Source: Nocardia sp. NBC_01503
GTDB lineage: Bacteria > Actinomycetota > Actinomycetes > Mycobacteriales > Mycobacteriaceae
Direction: 5' to 3'
Length of the DNA: 64,000 bases
NCBI RefSeq assembly: GCF_036327755.1
Contig: NZ_CP109596.1
Span: forward strand, 5,766,001 to 5,830,000
Position 1 is the first letter of the stretch, and each line of letters begins with the position of its first letter. Both the position numbers and the translations under genes were made by a program. A model generated the notes under the pieces. The model was given only the letters and a program-made list of their open reading frames with translations. It was not told the origin of the DNA and did not search any database. Shown here in pieces: positions 35,416-43,895 of this stretch.

Positions 35416-37380
35416 CTAGTTCGGGTCGCCGAGTACGACGCCCTCACGCCGGGGATCCGCACCGCCGGCCCAGCCGTTCCCGTCCCGGACCAGGGCGGAG
35501 AGGCCGCTGGATTGCGGCAGGACCGAGACCTGATGGCCCAGCTGGCGTAGCTGTTGGACGAGGGGATCCTGGTCGCCGTTATCGGCGGCATTGATCGCCG
35601 GGTGTTCACCGCCGACATTGGTGGTGGGGGAGTTGGCCGCACCGAAGGCGACCATGGAGACGGCCTGTTGGGGGTTCAGACCCCAATCCAGCATGGCCAC
35701 CAGCGTTTTCACCACGAATTGGATGATTACCGAGCCGCCGGGGGAGCCGGTGACGTACGCGAGTTGGCCTCGGGTGCCATCGGGGGCGCGGTCGAAGACC
35801 AGGGTCGGGGCCATGGAGCTGCGGGGGCGTTTGCCCGGGTCGAGCCGATTGGCCACGGGGAGACCGTCTTTGCCGAGCGGTTCGGCGGAGAAGTCGGTGA
35901 GCTGGTTGTTCAGGATGAACCCGTCCACCAGGTGGAAGGCGCCGAAGGCGGACTCGACGGTGGTGGTCATCGAGGCGGCGTTGCCGTACTCGTCCACTAT
36001 GGAGATATGGCTGGTGCCGTGTTCGGGCTGTTGGACGCCATTGCCGAGGGGTACGGGGCCGAAGTCGCCGGGCTGGGCGGTGCCCATGCTGTGGTTGAGG
36101 TCGATGAGTCCGGAGCGCTGCTTCAGATAGTCCGGATTCAGCAGCGTGTGCGGTGAATTGCCCGGCATCGGAATGAAATCCGAGTCGGCGACGTACTTGT
36201 CGCGGTCGGCGTAGGCGAGGCGTTCGGCCTCGGAGATCAGGTGTACGGCCTGGGCGGTGGGCTTGCCGCCATCGCGGGCGGTGTCATTGTCGCCGGTGGT
36301 ATCGGTCGGTTTCATCGACGCCAGATCGAAGTTCGACAGAATGCCCAGGGTGGCCTCGACGGTGGTGCCGCCGGAGGACGGGTTGGGCATGCCGCAGATC
36401 TCATGGGTGCGGTACGGCGCGCACAGTACGGTGCGCTTCTTCGGTTGATATGCGGCGAGATCCGCGGCGGTGGTCAGACCGGGGGTGCGTCCGCCCGTGG
36501 TCGTGCCGATGGCATCGATGATGTCCGCGGCGATGGCCCCGGTATAGAAGGCGTCCGCGCCGTCGGAGGCAATCGCGTTGAGGGTCTTGGACATCGCCGG
36601 ATTGGTCAGCGTCGTTCCGGCCGGTTTCGGCTTACCGTCGCCCTGTAGGAAGTAGGCCCGCGCATTGTCGTCACGCGCGAGATCGGCTGCGCTGTCGGCG
36701 ATTTGACCGGCCATGCGTGGACTGATCTGAAAGCCTTGGTCCGCCAGGGAGATTGCCGGAGCGAACAGATCGCGCCAGGTTTGCTTACCGTGTTCGCGCT
36801 GGGCCAGCTCCAGCATGCGCAGTACCCCGGGCGTCCCGATGGATCGGCCGCTGGCGCGGGCGTTGGGCTGGGGGGTGGTGCGGTCGGTATCGCTTATCCA
36901 GCGCAGATAGTCCTGGGTGGCCGCGGCGGGTGCGGTTTCGCGACCGTCGTAGGCATCGACCTGTTTGCTCGCGGCGTCGTAGTAGAGCAGGAACGCGCCG
37001 CCGCCGATGCCGGTGGCCTGCGGCTCGACCAAACCCAGTACGGTCTGCGCCACGATGAGCGCGTCCGCGGCCGTGCCACCGTCCTTCAGCACCTTGCACG
37101 CGGCTTCGGTGGCAATGGGATTGGCGGTGGAGACCGCGAAGGTCTTGGTGTGCACGGGTTTCATCCCGGTGCGGTATCCGGTGGCGATCTCCGGATTGGT
37201 GCTCAGATTTGTGCTGGTGGGGCCGCTGCCCGCGGTGGCGCTGATGGGAACGCCATTGGGGGAGGTCTCGCACGCGCCCAGTTTCGACTCCGAATCGGAT
37301 GAACAGGCCGTGGCCGCTCCCAGTAGCAGCAGCAGGGCGGCCGCGGCGCCGCTCCAGGTATGCCGTCGCATGCGCCTCAT
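35416..37380 (-). CDS. ggt: Gamma-glutamyltransferase, lipoprotein
   Basis: It cleaves gamma-glutamyl bonds of glutathione and related peptides outside the cytoplasm. The 654-residue precursor has a signal peptide with lipobox GAATAC, lipidation at Cys26, so it is anchored on the outer face of the membrane. The autocatalytic processing site is GTSHISIVDEYG with nucleophile Thr456. GIGGGAFLLYYD and the later GSPGGSVI lid residues fit the family. It is convergent with the rib operon and divergent from an amino-acid permease, a pairing that could recycle released amino acids. Confidence 0.94.
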   Translation of the reverse strand: MRRMRRHTWSGAAAALLLLLGAATACSSDSESKLGACETSPNGVPISATAGSGPTSTNLSTNPEIATGYRTGMKPVHTKTFAVSTANPIATEAACKVLKDGGTAADALIVAQTVLGLVEPQATGIGGGAFLLYYDAASKQVDAYDGRETAPAAATQDYLRWISDTDRTTPQPNARASGRSIGTPGVLRMLELAQREHGKQTWRDLFAPAISLADQGFQISPRMAGQIADSAADLARDDNARAYFLQGDGKPKPAGTTLTNPAMSKTLNAIASDGADAFYTGAIAADIIDAIGTTTGGRTPGLTTAADLAAYQPKKRTVLCAPYRTHEICGMPNPSSGGTTVEATLGILSNFDLASMKPTDTTGDNDTARDGGKPTAQAVHLISEAERLAYADRDKYVADSDFIPMPGNSPHTLLNPDYLKQRSGLIDLNHSMGTAQPGDFGPVPLGNGVQQPEHGTSHISIVDEYGNAASMTTTVESAFGAFHLVDGFILNNQLTDFSAEPLGKDGLPVANRLDPGKRPRSSMAPTLVFDRAPDGTRGQLAYVTGSPGGSVIIQFVVKTLVAMLDWGLNPQQAVSMVAFGAANSPTTNVGGEHPAINAADNGDQDPLVQQLRQLGHQVSVLPQSSGLSALVRDGNGWAGGADPRREGVVLGDPN

Positions 37381-37609
37381 GATCGGACTCTAGCGCCGGT
37401 GCGCGGCGCGGTCTGGTTTTTGCGTTGCTCGGGCGGTATATCGACTACCGGCGTCACGCTGGTTACCAGCATTGGGAAGTCGTCCGTACCGCGTGAAGTG
37501 CTCTGACCACCGGTAACGAGCCCTGCTCGGAGCGGCGATGTGGTTCTCAGTTATTTGCAAGGTACTCTCGGACCGCCTCAATACACGATTGCGGAGGGTT
37601 AACCGGCGT

Positions 37610-39079
37610 ATGACCGAGATCCGGACACAGGCCACAAATCTCACTGCCGAGGACAGCGGCTATCACAAGGCGCTCAAGCCCCGGCAATTGCAGATGATCG
37701 CCATCGGTGGCGCCATCGGAACCGGCCTTTTCCTCGGTGCGGGCGGTCGTCTCGCCAGCGCGGGGCCATCGCTGTTCGTGGTGTACCTGATCTGTGGTGT
37801 TTTCGTCTTCTTCATCCTGCGCGCGCTCGGCGAGCTGGTGCTGCACCGCCCGTCCTCGGGTTCGTTCGTCTCCTACGCGCGCGAATTCTTCGGTGAGCGA
37901 GCGGCTTTCGTCGCGGGCTGGATGTACTTCCTGAACTGGTCCATGACCGGCATTGTCGACACCACCGCCGTGGCAACGTATTTGCACTACTGGGGCCCGT
38001 TCGAGCCTGTGGCGCAATGGATTCTGGCGCTGGGCGCGCTGATCATCGTGCTGGGTATCAACCTGGCGTCGGTGAAGTGGTTCGGTGAGATGGAGTTCTG
38101 GGCCGCCATGATCAAGGTGCTGGCCCTGGTCACCTTCCTGATCGTCGGCACGGTCTTCCTGGCCGGACGCTTCGATGTCGACGGCGCTCGGACCGGCCTC
38201 GGTATGGTCGCCGATGCCGGGGGTTGGTTCCCGACCGGCATCCTGCCGCTCATCACCGTCACCTCCGGTGTCGTCTTCGCCTATGCCGCAGTGGAAATGG
38301 TCGGTATCGCCGCCGGTGAGACCGAGAACCCGGCCAAGATCATGCCACGCGCCATCAACTCGGTGATCGTGCGTATCGCGGTGTTCTACTGCGGTTCGGT
38401 CATCCTGCTGGCACTGCTGCTGCCGTACACCGCGTACAAGGCCGGGGAGAGCCCGTTCGTCACCTTCTTCGGCAAAATCGGTGTGGCGCATATGGGTTCG
38501 ATCATGAACTTCGTGGTGCTGACCGCCGCGCTGTCGAGTTTGAACGCCGGTCTCTACTCGACCGGGCGCATTCTGCGGTCGATGGCCATGAACGGCAGTG
38601 CGCCCAAGTTCACCGCGCGCATGTCCAGCGCCGGGGTGCCCTACGGCGGCATCCTGCTCACCAGCACCATCGCGCTGTTCGGTATCTGGCTGAACTACAT
38701 CGTCCCGGACGAGGCGTTCGAGATCGTGCTGAATGTGGCGTCGCTGGGCATTCTGGCGTCCTGGGCGACGATCGTGCTGTGCCAGCTCAAGCTCTGGTAC
38801 TGGTGGAAGAACGGCCGGGCCGAGCGGCCCGCGTTCCGGATGTTCGGTGCGCCCTGGTCGGGTATCGCGACGCTGGTGTTCCTGTTCGCGGTGCTGGTGC
38901 TCATGGCCTTCGACCATCCGGTGGGCACCTGGACGGTGGGCAGCCTGGTGATCATCGTGCCCGCCTTGATGATCGGGTGGAAGGTCGCCAAACCGCGGGT
39001 GCTGGCGATCGCCGAGCAGCGGGCCGGGTACACCGGTGAGTTCCCGGTGATTCCGCCCATCCCCATGGACGACAAGTAG
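37610..39079 (+). CDS. Amino-acid permease (AnsP/GabP type, APC superfamily)
   Basis: Twelve predicted transmembrane helices over 489 residues. The APC signature GGAIGTGLFLGAGG is in helix 1, GELVLHRPSSGSFVSYA in helix 3, and VEMVGIAAGETENPAK follows helix 6. The best resemblance is to L-asparagine permease, but substrate choice cannot be read from sequence. ATG at 37610 follows GCGGAGGG; upstream in-frame codons lack a site. It is divergent from ggt, with 229 bases between them. A strong hairpin ends the transcript. Confidence 0.9.
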   Translation: MTEIRTQATNLTAEDSGYHKALKPRQLQMIAIGGAIGTGLFLGAGGRLASAGPSLFVVYLICGVFVFFILRALGELVLHRPSSGSFVSYAREFFGERAAFVAGWMYFLNWSMTGIVDTTAVATYLHYWGPFEPVAQWILALGALIIVLGINLASVKWFGEMEFWAAMIKVLALVTFLIVGTVFLAGRFDVDGARTGLGMVADAGGWFPTGILPLITVTSGVVFAYAAVEMVGIAAGETENPAKIMPRAINSVIVRIAVFYCGSVILLALLLPYTAYKAGESPFVTFFGKIGVAHMGSIMNFVVLTAALSSLNAGLYSTGRILRSMAMNGSAPKFTARMSSAGVPYGGILLTSTIALFGIWLNYIVPDEAFEIVLNVASLGILASWATIVLCQLKLWYWWKNGRAERPAFRMFGAPWSGIATLVFLFAVLVLMAFDHPVGTWTVGSLVIIVPALMIGWKVAKPRVLAIAEQRAGYTGEFPVIPPIPMDDK

Positions 39080-39131
39080 TTTCCGGCTTCCGGCGCTATA
39101 CTGGAAAATCGCTGGAGGACCTGCACTTACG

Positions 39132-39162
39132 ACGGCCGCACACGGAAATCGTGTGCGGCCGT
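39132..39162 (+). terminator. Strong hairpin after amino-acid permease
   Basis: ACGGCCGCACACG (39132-39144) pairs perfectly with CGTGTGCGGCCGT (39150-39162) around GAAAT. No T-run, as usual in high-GC genomes. A -10-like TATACT at 39097-39102 lies just ahead, so a very short RNA ending here is also possible. Confidence 0.7.
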
Positions 39163-39308
39163 TATGTGTTCGAGATCACTGTTTTCCTCGCGTGCTATCC
39201 GCTGTGGCCATGGTCATAACTTCCCGAACTCGATTGTCTCGCAGCTGAATATTTGGTTAGCGTCAGGCTCTGCGCGTTCGCAGGGGGCGCGCAACCAGGG
39301 GATACTCG

Positions 39309-39818
39309 ATGAGGAGTGCTGTGAGTTCGCAGTCGGCTGTGGTCGACGAGATGGATATCTCGCCGACGAGTGCCGGGAACAGTGTTCCTGCCACGATTTT
39401 CGAGCGATTCGCAGTGGTACTGCGAACGGTCCGCCGTAATTGTTCCGAGATCGAACTGCCCGCGAAGGTGCGGGAAACTCAATACGCCGCTTTCACGGCC
39501 GCGGGATTCGCGCTGGTGCATGTGCTGCTCGGGGTGACCAGTGGGTTCGGCGGGCTGCTCGGGAGCGCGGGGCATTTCTTCGCCGCCTGGGTGACCGGCG
39601 GTGTGGCACTGTTCTTCGGGCTGCGCTCGCAGTGGGTCTGGGTGGCCGCACTGGGATTGGCCAGCCTGCAAGCCTTCTACGGCGTCTTCACGCTGGTATC
39701 CGCTGAAATGCCCACGGGGGTCGGGCCTTTCGCGGTGCTGTTCGGTGTGATGACGTCGGGAATCGTGCTCGCGCTACTGCTGCGCGGGGACTGCTACCGC
39801 TGGTTCGTAGCCGCCTGA
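39309..39818 (+). CDS. Small integral membrane protein, unknown
   Basis: 169 residues. A soluble N-terminal 60-residue part (start MRSAVSSQSAVVDEMD) is followed by four hydrophobic helices (about 62-82, 88-104, 110-130, 138-158), ending in DCYRWFVAA. The ATG at 39309 has AGGGG seven bases upstream. The general look is that of DUF4383-type actinobacterial membrane proteins, but I cannot assign a family with certainty. It is convergent with the flavin dehydrogenase, with a terminator hairpin between. Confidence 0.78.
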   Translation: MRSAVSSQSAVVDEMDISPTSAGNSVPATIFERFAVVLRTVRRNCSEIELPAKVRETQYAAFTAAGFALVHVLLGVTSGFGGLLGSAGHFFAAWVTGGVALFFGLRSQWVWVAALGLASLQAFYGVFTLVSAEMPTGVGPFAVLFGVMTSGIVLALLLRGDCYRWFVAA

Positions 39819-39826
39819 AGGCAACG

Positions 39827-39854
39827 TGCCGCCCACGCGTAATGCGTGGGCGGC
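39827..39854. terminator. Bidirectional terminator
   Basis: TGCCGCCCACGC (39827-39838) pairs perfectly with GCGTGGGCGGCA (39843-39854 region) around GTAAT. It lies between the ends of two converging genes. Confidence 0.75.
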
Positions 39855-39882
39855 AAACGCTTTCGGTCACTTCGCACGCCCT

Positions 39883-39914
39883 CGTCATCCCGGCGTACTT
39901 TTGGCCGGGATCCA
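39883..39914. repeat. REP-like element, single arm
   Basis: One arm of the family seen in full at 27914-28009: CGTCATCCCGGCGTACTTTT then GGCCGGGATCCA. The other arm is missing. The arm alone forms a hairpin (ATCCCGGC with GCCGGGAT). It is located beyond the terminator at the 3' end of the dehydrogenase. Confidence 0.8.
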
Positions 39915-39925
39915 TGGCGCGTCGA

Positions 39926-41590
39926 TTACTTCAGGCTGCGGCCCAGGGCTCGTCCGGCCGCGCGACCGGAGAAGATGCAGCCGCCCAGGAATGTGCCCTC
40001 CAAGGCGTTGTAGCCGTGTACGCCACCGCCGCCGAATCCGGCGACCTCACCCGCGGCGTACAACCCGGGGAAGGCGGTGCCGTCCGCGCGCATGACCTGT
40101 GAGTCGAGGTTGGTCTGCAAGCCGCCCAACGTCTTTCGGGTCAGGATGTTCAATCGCACCGCGATCAGCGGGCCGTGCGCGGGATCCAGGATCTTGTGCG
40201 GGGTCGCCACCCGGCCGAGCTTGTCACCCAGGTAGCGGCGGGCGTTGCCGATGGCCATGAGCTGGCCGTCCTTGCTGAACTTGTGCTCGGTATCGCGGTC
40301 GCGCGCCACGATCTGGCGTTCGATATCGGCGGGATCCAGGTGCGGACCACGGGTGATCTTGTTCATGCCCGCGACGAGATCGGTGAGAGTGTCGGCGACC
40401 ACGAAGTCCACACCGTGCTGCTTGAACGCCTCCACCGGCCCCGGCGCGCCCTTGGCCACGCGGCTCTTGAGCGTGAGTTTGAGGTCCTTACCGGTGATAT
40501 CGGGATTCTGCTCCGAACCCGAGAGCGCGAACTCCTTCTCGATGATCGACTGATCCAGGATGAACCAGGAGTAGTCGTAGCCGGTCGAGAGAATCCGCTT
40601 CATGGTGGCATTGGTGTCGAAGCCCGGGAAACACGGTGCGGGCATCCGCTTTCCATTGGCGTCGAACCACAGCGAGGACGGTCCGGGAATGATGCGGATG
40701 GCGTGATCGGGCCAGATCGGATCCCAGTTGTGAATGCCTTCGGTGTAGTGCCACATACGATCTCGGTTCACGATCCGTCCACCGGCGGCCTCGGTGATGC
40801 CGAGCATGCGCCCGTCCACATGCGCGGGCACACCCGAGATCATGTGCTCCGGGCACGGGCCGAGGCGATCGACCGGCCAGTTGCGGCGGATCAGATCGTG
40901 ATTGTGGCCGATACCGCCGGAGGTGACGATCACCGCCTGCGCGGCGAGTTCGAAGTCGCTCACCGCATTTCGTGATGATGCGACACCGCGCGCCTCTTCC
41001 GAGGGTTCGAGGACGCTACCGCGCACACCGGTGACGGTGTCATTGTCGACCACCAACTCATCGACGCGATGCCGGAACGCGAATCCGACCTGTCCGCGCT
41101 GTTCGGCGGCGAGCACCGGCTCCAGGAATACCCGCACCACCTCCGGCCCGGTGCCCCAGGTGAGGTGGAAGCGCGGGACGGAATTGCCGTGCCCATCGGC
41201 GAATTCGCCGCCGCGTTCGGCCCAGCCGACCAGCGGGGTCACCCGCAGCCCCAGATCGTGCAGGTACTGCCGTTTCTCGCCGGCCGCGAATTCCACGTAG
41301 GCGCGCGCCCACTGGCGGCCCCAGTGGTCCTCGTCCTCGCGGTCGAAGCCCGCGGAGCCGAACCAGTCCTGCATGGCCAGTTCGAGGGAGTCCTTCACGC
41401 CGAGGCGGCGCTGCTCCGGACTGTCCACGAAGAACAGTCCGCCCAGCGACCAGAACGCCTGGCCACCGAGGTTGGCGCGGTTCTCCTGATCCAGCACCAG
41501 TACCCGGCGCCCCGCCTTGACCAATTCGTGGGTCGCGACCAGACCGGCCAGACCGGCGCCGACGACGATGACATCCGGGTTCTCGATCAT
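39926..41590 (-). CDS. FAD-binding dehydrogenase (fumarate reductase/KstD-like)
   Basis: Flavoprotein of 554 residues. The FAD Rossmann motif VIVVGAGLAGLVATHEL is at residues 7-23, with acidic VLDQE at the end of strand 2. The C-terminal FAD segment reads GLYAAGEVAGFGGGGVHGYNALEGTFLGGC. GGQAFWSLGGLFFVDSP and the substrate region MWHYTEG follow the fumarate-reductase/ketosteroid-dehydrogenase plan, but the KstD active-site tyrosines cannot be assigned by eye. ATG at 41590 follows AGGA; the open frame runs upstream through a 28-bp palindrome that is more likely regulatory. The substrate is unknown. Confidence 0.88.
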   Translation of the reverse strand: MIENPDVIVVGAGLAGLVATHELVKAGRRVLVLDQENRANLGGQAFWSLGGLFFVDSPEQRRLGVKDSLELAMQDWFGSAGFDREDEDHWGRQWARAYVEFAAGEKRQYLHDLGLRVTPLVGWAERGGEFADGHGNSVPRFHLTWGTGPEVVRVFLEPVLAAEQRGQVGFAFRHRVDELVVDNDTVTGVRGSVLEPSEEARGVASSRNAVSDFELAAQAVIVTSGGIGHNHDLIRRNWPVDRLGPCPEHMISGVPAHVDGRMLGITEAAGGRIVNRDRMWHYTEGIHNWDPIWPDHAIRIIPGPSSLWFDANGKRMPAPCFPGFDTNATMKRILSTGYDYSWFILDQSIIEKEFALSGSEQNPDITGKDLKLTLKSRVAKGAPGPVEAFKQHGVDFVVADTLTDLVAGMNKITRGPHLDPADIERQIVARDRDTEHKFSKDGQLMAIGNARRYLGDKLGRVATPHKILDPAHGPLIAVRLNILTRKTLGGLQTNLDSQVMRADGTAFPGLYAAGEVAGFGGGGVHGYNALEGTFLGGCIFSGRAAGRALGRSLK

Positions 41591-41611
41591 GCCCAATTCC
41601 TCGGTTCGTAG

Positions 41612-41639
41612 AAGTTCGATACACGACTGTATCGAACTT
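41612..41639. promoter_or_regulatory. 28-bp palindromic operator
   Basis: AAGTTCGATAC (41612-41622), ACGACT, GTATCGAACTT (41629-41639): 11-bp arms with no mismatch. It is 22 bases from the dehydrogenase start and 32 from the AlkZ-like start, so one dimeric repressor could control both divergent genes. No regulator gene is adjacent, so the binding protein is encoded elsewhere. Confidence 0.75.
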
Positions 41640-41670
41640 GTCTGTCGGTGGGACATGGCATGGTTCCACT

Positions 41671-42921
41671 GTGCCGATTTCCTCCAATGGATCTGCTGCT
41701 CTGACCGTCGCGGCGGCGCGTCGCATTGCCCTGGGCGCTCAGGGCTTCGCCACCGCCCGCCCGAGCGGTGCGCCCACCCGGCGCACGCTGGCCAAGGTGC
41801 TCGACAACACCAAGCTGCTACAGATCGATTCGGTGTCGGCGGTGGTGCGTGCGCACTACGCACCGGTGTTCAGCCGGATCGGGGCATACGATCGCGCGCT
41901 GCTGGATGAGATGTCGTGGAGCGATTCCGCGCGTCGCCCGCGCAAGCTGGTCGAATACTGGGCGCACGAAGCGGCCCTGCTGCCGGTGGACGATTGGCCG
42001 CTCATGCGCTGGCGCATGGTGAAGTACCGGCACGGCCGCTGGGCCGGACTCGGCCGCCATCGCGATGAGAAGCTCGCCGACGAGGTGCTGAGCGTGGTGC
42101 GCGAATTCGGCCCGAGCACCGCCGGCGAGATCGAGAAGCATCTCGAATTGGATCGTCCACGTGCCAAGGACAATTGGGGCTGGAACTACAGTGAGACCAA
42201 GGTGGTCTGCGAGCAGCTCTTCGCCTCGGGTGCGTTGTCGGTCCCCAAACGCGTTGGCTTCCAACGCCATTACGACCTCACCGAGCGGGTACTACCCGCC
42301 GAGGTCTGCGAGCGGGAACTCGACGAAGCCGACGCCATCCGCGAACTCGTCCGCCGCGCGGCCTCCGCCCACGGCATCGGCACCGAGACCGATCTGCGCG
42401 ACTACTACCGCCTGACCCGCGTCCAAACCGAACCCGCGATAGCCGATCTCATCGCCTCGGGGGAGTTGGAGCAGGTCACCGTCGAGGGTTGGGACAAGCC
42501 CGCCTACCTACACACCGCGGCCCGCGCTCCGCGCCGAATCACCGGCGCGGCCCTGCTGTGCCCGTTCGACCCGTTGATCTTCTTCCGGGCCCGCACCGAG
42601 CGCCTGTTCGACTTCCACTACCGCATCGAGATCTACACGCCCGAACACAAACGCGTACACGGCTATTACGTCTTCCCGTTCCTGCTCGACGGTGAGATCG
42701 TCGGCCGCGTCGACCTGCGCGCGGATCGCACCACCGGCGTTCTCCGCGTGCCCGGCGCGTTCTCCGAACCCGGCCGGGACGCAACCTACGTGGCGTCGGA
42801 ACTCGCTGCGGCACTGCGGGAAATGGCCGACTGGCTTGAACTCGACACCCTCGAGGTGGGCGAGCGCGGCGACTTGGCCCCCGCACTGCTGCGCGAGTTG
42901 AGCCCGCGCCCGCGCGTCTGA
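41671..42921 (+). CDS. Winged-helix protein, AlkZ/YcaQ DNA glycosylase family
   Basis: Three tandem winged-helix domains make up this 416-residue family, whose studied members unhook DNA crosslinks or bulky N-alkyl lesions. The catalytic loop is visible as LLQIDSV with Gln51 and Asp53, followed by VVRAHYAPVFSRIGAYD. A C-terminal domain contains LLCPFDPLIFFRARTERLFDFHYRIEIY, a very typical stretch. The GTG at 41671 was chosen because the residues before it are unlike homologs; a TTG at 41638 is inside the palindrome. It is divergent from the flavin dehydrogenase, perhaps as protection against a reactive product. Confidence 0.86.
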   Translation: MPISSNGSAALTVAAARRIALGAQGFATARPSGAPTRRTLAKVLDNTKLLQIDSVSAVVRAHYAPVFSRIGAYDRALLDEMSWSDSARRPRKLVEYWAHEAALLPVDDWPLMRWRMVKYRHGRWAGLGRHRDEKLADEVLSVVREFGPSTAGEIEKHLELDRPRAKDNWGWNYSETKVVCEQLFASGALSVPKRVGFQRHYDLTERVLPAEVCERELDEADAIRELVRRAASAHGIGTETDLRDYYRLTRVQTEPAIADLIASGELEQVTVEGWDKPAYLHTAARAPRRITGAALLCPFDPLIFFRARTERLFDFHYRIEIYTPEHKRVHGYYVFPFLLDGEIVGRVDLRADRTTGVLRVPGAFSEPGRDATYVASELAAALREMADWLELDTLEVGERGDLAPALLRELSPRPRV

Positions 42922-42958
42922 ACGCTCTCGCGGATAGGGGAACCCGCCGAGGAGGGCG

Positions 42959-43040
42959 CCCCGTCATCCCGGCGTGCGTGTGGCCGGGATCCACACCGAA
43001 GGTGCCGCAACGAATTTCAGTGGATTCCGGCCACAGCGCG
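42959..43040. repeat. REP-like element, partly eroded copy
   Basis: Left arm 42959-42994 (starts CCCCGTCATCCCGGCGTGCG) is intact. The right arm begins CAGTGGATTCCGGCCACAGC at 43018 but loses the terminal part that pairs with the left end. It lies between converging genes. Confidence 0.8.
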
Positions 43041-43070
43041 TCGAACGGCTGAACGCCGTCTAGTCGAACC

Positions 43071-43403
43071 TCAGAACGGCCCGTCGGTGTAGGCGTTCAG
43101 GACGATCCCCCGCTTGCCGTCGCCATTGCATTCGATGGTCATGGGGATGAGCGGGCGGGGAGAGTCGCCCACGATGTAGGTGGGGGACTGGAAGCCGTTG
43201 CCGACCTGGCGGGTGCCGAGGCATTCGACGACGGCGGCGTACCACATGCCCTCGGGGCAGGTGTAGGTCGCGGTGTCGAGGGTGCGGTCGATGCGGCAGG
43301 GCGCGTCGGCGTGCGCGGCCGGTGCGGCAATGCTCACCAGGGCGGCGGCTCCCAGGCTCAGGGCCGAGCCGAGCCCAATGGACCGGCGGTGTTGCTGATT
43401 CAT
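43071..43403 (-). CDS. Small secreted protein
   Basis: 110 residues with a clear signal peptide (about 1-31, MNQQHRRSIG then a hydrophobic core and a cleavage-like AAPAAHADA). The mature part has four cysteines (APCRIDR, YTCPEG, VECLG, IECNG), probably two disulfides, and no other motif I know. The ATG at 43403 has GGGGAG eight bases upstream. The next gene upstream on the same strand is another small secreted protein with a similar leader and Shine-Dalgarno. Confidence 0.8.
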   Translation of the reverse strand: MNQQHRRSIGLGSALSLGAAALVSIAAPAAHADAPCRIDRTLDTATYTCPEGMWYAAVVECLGTRQVGNGFQSPTYIVGDSPRPLIPMTIECNGDGKRGIVLNAYTDGPF

Positions 43404-43509
43404 CTTCAATACTCCCCTTGTGCGTGGACAGATCGTTCGATGACCGTGCGCACCCATACTGGCCTCGTACACCGCCGCGATGCGGGAATACGCGCGCGGC
43501 GTGGCGCGC

Positions 43510-43722
43510 CTAGGCGACCAGGAGCGGTGCGGGTTCGGAAAGCACCGGGCCGCCGCAGACCACAACGGTGGATTGGTGCATCAGATAGTCCCCGTACACG
43601 AATATGGTTCCGTCCGCGGATTCGGCGGTCGCCGGGACGGACACCGCCACCAGTGCGGCGGCGGCCAAGGTCAACGCGGCTCCGATCGCAAGCGACCGGC
43701 GTCGACGGCGAAGGCGAATCAT
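43510..43722 (-). CDS. Very small secreted protein
   Basis: 70-residue precursor. Basic start MIRLRRRRRS, hydrophobic core of about 20 residues, and cleavage expected after VPATAE. The mature peptide would be about 35 residues with one Cys (VVVCGGPV). The ATG is preceded by GGGGAG, strong support for translation. Function unknown. It may be related to its neighbour at 43071-43403 by duplication and decay, since both have the same arrangement of leader and ribosome-binding site. Confidence 0.65.
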   Translation of the reverse strand: MIRLRRRRRSLAIGAALTLAAAALVAVSVPATAESADGTIFVYGDYLMHQSTVVVCGGPVLSEPAPLLVA

Positions 43723-43882
43723 GGCAACTGCTCCCCTCTGGTTCGGTGATCTTGCCGGTACCTTCGTCGCCGAGACGCTCGCGGATGAGTTCGACGGCGT
43801 GGCGCGGTCCTACACGAGTGTCGTGTCGCCTTCGCCGGATTGGTCGGGAGCCGGGCGCGACGGGCCTGTCGGAGGGGATCGT

Positions 43883-43895
43883 TAATCTGGGTGCG
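43883..43895 (+). promoter_or_regulatory. Leaderless promoter of uvrC
   Basis: TAATCT (43883-43888) fits a -10 element, and a start seven bases downstream is the G of the uvrC GTG at 43895. No ribosome-binding site precedes the gene. Confidence 0.55.

Noticed and set aside
37381..37609. GlnR box between ggt and the amino-acid permease
   Set aside because: GTTAC and GTAAC segments occur, but not with the required partner half-site and spacing.
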